Of a DNA stretch of 64,000 nt, positions 61,639-64,000 are shown one piece after another; position 1 is the stretch's first letter; each line of letters starts with the position of its first letter. Below the pieces are notes generated by a model. That model was not told where the DNA came from, ran no database searches, and saw nothing but the letters and a program-made list of their open reading frames with translations. The stretch spans positions 1,548,692 to 1,612,691 of the forward strand of contig NC_020913.1 of the NCBI RefSeq assembly GCF_000300255.2, written 5' to 3'. The position numbers were made by a program, and so were the translations under genes. Source of the DNA: Candidatus Methanomethylophilus alvi Mx1201. GTDB taxonomy: Archaea; Thermoplasmatota; Thermoplasmata; Methanomassiliicoccales; Methanomethylophilaceae.

Positions 61639-64000
61639 TCACTCACCTCCGTAGTCGTCGTCTCCGCCGTCGTCGTAATCGGTGCTCTCCTCGTCTCCGT
61701 CGGAGTCGAAGTCGTCGTCGCCGAGACTCTCGAGGTCCTTCTCACGGGCACCGTAGTCGTCTCCGCTGTTCTCCTTCTGGTCGACGTTGAGCAGCTTGTC
61801 GGCGTCGTCGCCGAGGACTTCCGCCAGCAGGTCGTTGAGGTCGATGGCCTTTCCGCGGACGGCGCGGGACGGGTCGATACCGTCCTCTCCGTACCTGAAC
61901 TGGACGATCGTTCCGACGGTGTTCCTGACGGTTCCGTCGGAGGTCAGCTTGAGGTCCTCCAATGCGGAGATCAGACGCCTCTGCATGTATCCGGACCTCG
62001 AAGTCCTGACCGCGGTATCGACCAGTCCCTCTCTTCCTCCCATTGCATGGAAGAAGAACTCGGTGGGGTTCAATCCGCTCTTGTAGGAATCGGAGCAGAA
62101 TCCTCTGGCGTACGCACCGAGGTCTCCCTTGTGGAAGTGGGGCAGCGTCCTGTCCCAGTAACCCCTTGCGATCCTCTCACCACGAACGGCCTGCTGTCCG
62201 ACGCAACCGGCCATCTGGGACAGGTTGAGCATGGAACCACGGGCTCCGGTCTTCGCCATGATGACGGCGGGGTTGGACATACCGAGGTAGTTTCCTGCGA
62301 TGTTACCTGCCTGGTCACGGGCACCTGCGAGGGTGCTCATGATGTTGACCTCCAGGGTATCCCTGAGGGACCTTCCGGGCATCTCGGCCAGAGTACCCTC
62401 GCGGTAGGAGTTGACGAGGTCGTCCACCTTCTGGATGCACTCCTGGCTGTTGGTGTTGATCTGCTCTACGGCCTGCAGGGGGATGTCCTCGTCACCGATA
62501 CCGGTGGAGAATCCGTGGTTCATGATGGCGCCGAGAGCGAGCCTGGTCACCTCGTTGAGGAACTTCGCGGCGCGGTCCGCTCCGTAGTCGCGGGCGATGC
62601 GCTCGAGGATCTTTCCTTTGCTGTTCCCGATACCTTTCTCGTCGATGGTACCCATGAGGAGCTTTCCGTTGCGGATCTTCACATATCCGTCCCAGGGACA
62701 TTCCTCCTTCTTGCAGGCTCCCTGACACTGGCAGACGGACGCCTTGTAGGTGATGTTGAAGTCCGGAGGCAGGAGCAGGGAGAACAGCTGCTTACCGGTC
62801 CAGTAGGGCTTGCCGTTCTCGTCCACTCCGGCGGGCTCGGGAGCTTGGACGTCCGGCAGCTTCAGGAGGATGTTCATGGCCTCGTAGCGGTCGAAGTGGG
62901 GTCCTCCGTCCTTTCCGTGGGTGAGGAAGTATGCTCCGGAGATATGGTCGTGGATGGCTCCGATGATGGGTCCTCCGTACCTCGGGGAGAGGATGTTCTC
63001 CTGCACCTGCATGAGGATACGTGCCTCGGCACGGGCCTCGTCGGACTGCAGGACGTGGAGGTTCATCTCGTCACCGTCGAAGTCGGCGTTGTAGGGGGCG
63101 CAGACGCACAGGTTGAACCTGAAGGTACGTCCGGGCATGACCCTGACACGGTGGGCCATTATGGACATCCTGTGCAGGGAAGGCTGCCTGTTGAACAGGA
63201 CGACGTCGCCGTCCACGAGCTGCCTTTCGACGGTATAGTCGATCTCCAGTCCCTCGGCGACCTCGGGAGCGTTGTGGTCGGTGACCCTGATCCTCCTTCC
63301 GTCGGACCTTATGACGTAGTTTGCTCCGGGTTTGTATCCGTCGGTATCATCGGGTGCGGGTCCGCGCCTGACGAGTTCCCTCATCAGCTCGATGTTGTGC
63401 TCGTTGACGTGCACGGGGACGGTGAGTTCCCTGGCGGCGATGGTGGGCACTCCGACTTCGTTGATGGACAGGTTGGGGTCGGGGGAGATGACGGTACGCG
63501 CCGAGAAGTTGACACGCTTTCCGGACAGGTTGGACCTGAAACGTCCCTCCTTACCCTTCAGCCTCTGGGCCAAGGTCTTCAGCGGACGGCCGGACCTGTG
63601 CCTCGCGGGCGGGATACCGGACGTCTGGTTGTCGAAATAGGTGGTGACGTGGTACTGCAGAAGCTCCCACAGGTCCTCGACGATCAGCTGGGGTGCACCG
63701 GCGTCACGGTTCTCCCTGAGCCTCTGGTTGATCCTGAGGACGTCGACCAGCTTGTGGGTGAGGTCGTCCTCGGACCTGTCTCCGGAATCCAGGGTGATGG
63801 AGGGCCTGACGGTCACGGGGGGTACGGCAAGGGCGGTGAGCACCATCCACTCGGGCCTGCAGGTCGCAGGGTCGATACCGAGCGCCCTGAGGTCGTCGTC
63901 GGGAATCCTCTCGAGCCTCTCGCGGACCTCTTTGGCGGTCAGCTTGTGGTTGTCGTTGACCTCCCTGAAGGTGGTGGGCTTGTCCAGTTTGATCTTGATC
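61639..64000 (-). CDS. rpoA1: RNA polymerase subunit A', 5' partial
   Basis: The frame runs off the right edge; about 786 residues are present of roughly 880. It includes the catalytic metal motif YNADFDGDEMNLHV, RFRSNLSGKRVNFSARTVIS, NRQPSLHRMSIM and GFSTGIGDED. The last 45 residues form an unusual Asp/Glu-rich tail (SLGDDDFDSDGDEESTDYDD, then DGGDDDYGGE). The gene ends in TGA three bases before the rpoA2 ATG, and its end supplies the ribosome site of rpoA2. Confidence 0.96.
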   Translation of the reverse strand, partial: IKIKLDKPTTFREVNDNHKLTAKEVRERLERIPDDDLRALGIDPATCRPEWMVLTALAVPPVTVRPSITLDSGDRSEDDLTHKLVDVLRINQRLRENRDAGAPQLIVEDLWELLQYHVTTYFDNQTSGIPPARHRSGRPLKTLAQRLKGKEGRFRSNLSGKRVNFSARTVISPDPNLSINEVGVPTIAARELTVPVHVNEHNIELMRELVRRGPAPDDTDGYKPGANYVIRSDGRRIRVTDHNAPEVAEGLEIDYTVERQLVDGDVVLFNRQPSLHRMSIMAHRVRVMPGRTFRFNLCVCAPYNADFDGDEMNLHVLQSDEARAEARILMQVQENILSPRYGGPIIGAIHDHISGAYFLTHGKDGGPHFDRYEAMNILLKLPDVQAPEPAGVDENGKPYWTGKQLFSLLLPPDFNITYKASVCQCQGACKKEECPWDGYVKIRNGKLLMGTIDEKGIGNSKGKILERIARDYGADRAAKFLNEVTRLALGAIMNHGFSTGIGDEDIPLQAVEQINTNSQECIQKVDDLVNSYREGTLAEMPGRSLRDTLEVNIMSTLAGARDQAGNIAGNYLGMSNPAVIMAKTGARGSMLNLSQMAGCVGQQAVRGERIARGYWDRTLPHFHKGDLGAYARGFCSDSYKSGLNPTEFFFHAMGGREGLVDTAVRTSRSGYMQRRLISALEDLKLTSDGTVRNTVGTIVQFRYGEDGIDPSRAVRGKAIDLNDLLAEVLGDDADKLLNVDQKENSGDDYGAREKDLESLGDDDFDSDGDEESTDYDDGGDDDYGGE

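Overview
The window is archaeal and most likely comes from a gut-type Methanomassiliicoccales methanogen (Methanomethylophilaceae-like); this assignment is inference from gene content. Archaeal markers are split RNA polymerase subunits A' and A'' followed by L30e and archaeal NusA, S17e, thermosome, GatD/GatE, archaeal translin, RqcH/NFACT, an HVO_0476-type zinc protein, and TATA boxes about 25-30 bases before leaderless starts. HypE and HypB indicate a [NiFe]-hydrogenase. Sel1, MORN and BspA-like LRR proteins, type III glutamine synthetase, full-length glutamate synthase and bacterial DnaK/DnaJ/GrpE fit a host-associated archaeon with bacterial acquisitions.

Layout. 1-10 kb: accessory genes (Sel1 proteins, truncated ATPase, YbjQ, methyltransferase, NYN pair, frameshifted MFS transporter, inositol-phosphatase-like enzyme, degenerate phosphoesterase, TerC). 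10-16 kb: thermosome-grpE-dnaK-dnaJ. 16-23.5 kb: an SMR pair, then glnN-gltB for ammonium assimilation. 23.9-28.5 kb: a five-gene cassette (two zinc-ribbon proteins, a four-helix membrane protein, a coiled-coil protein, an SPFH protein with two zinc ribbons). 28.6-36.4 kb: housekeeping genes, three tRNAs and S17e. 36.5-43.7 kb: Sel1-LRR, ThyX, TraB, MORN, HAD, zinc protein, MBL, HemK2-type methyltransferase, duplicated EamA transporter. 43.8-50.5 kb: gatD-gatE, hypB, purD-truA-translin. 50.8-57.5 kb: a very large STT3/AglB-like protein with a translationally coupled secreted partner. 57.6-64 kb: pyrF, radical SAM, then rpoA1-rpoA2-rpl30e-nusA, cut by the right edge.

The strongest unifying signal is codon use. 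Of 57 annotated frames whose end I checked, about 47 end in TGA and 9 in TAA; the only TAG end is the truncated ATPase remnant. Yet TAG lies in frame inside three otherwise plausible genes (142-144, 35577-35579, 43372-43374). In the EamA transporter the TAG takes the place of a lysine codon in the homologous first half of the same protein. This is what a pyrrolysine-decoding genome should look like, although no pyl genes are in the window.

Other points: a YbjQ gene without an ATG, an SMR partner without the membrane glutamate, a metallophosphoesterase lacking most metal ligands, and palindromes upstream of glnN and ybjQ. No CRISPR array, rRNA or insertion sequence was seen.
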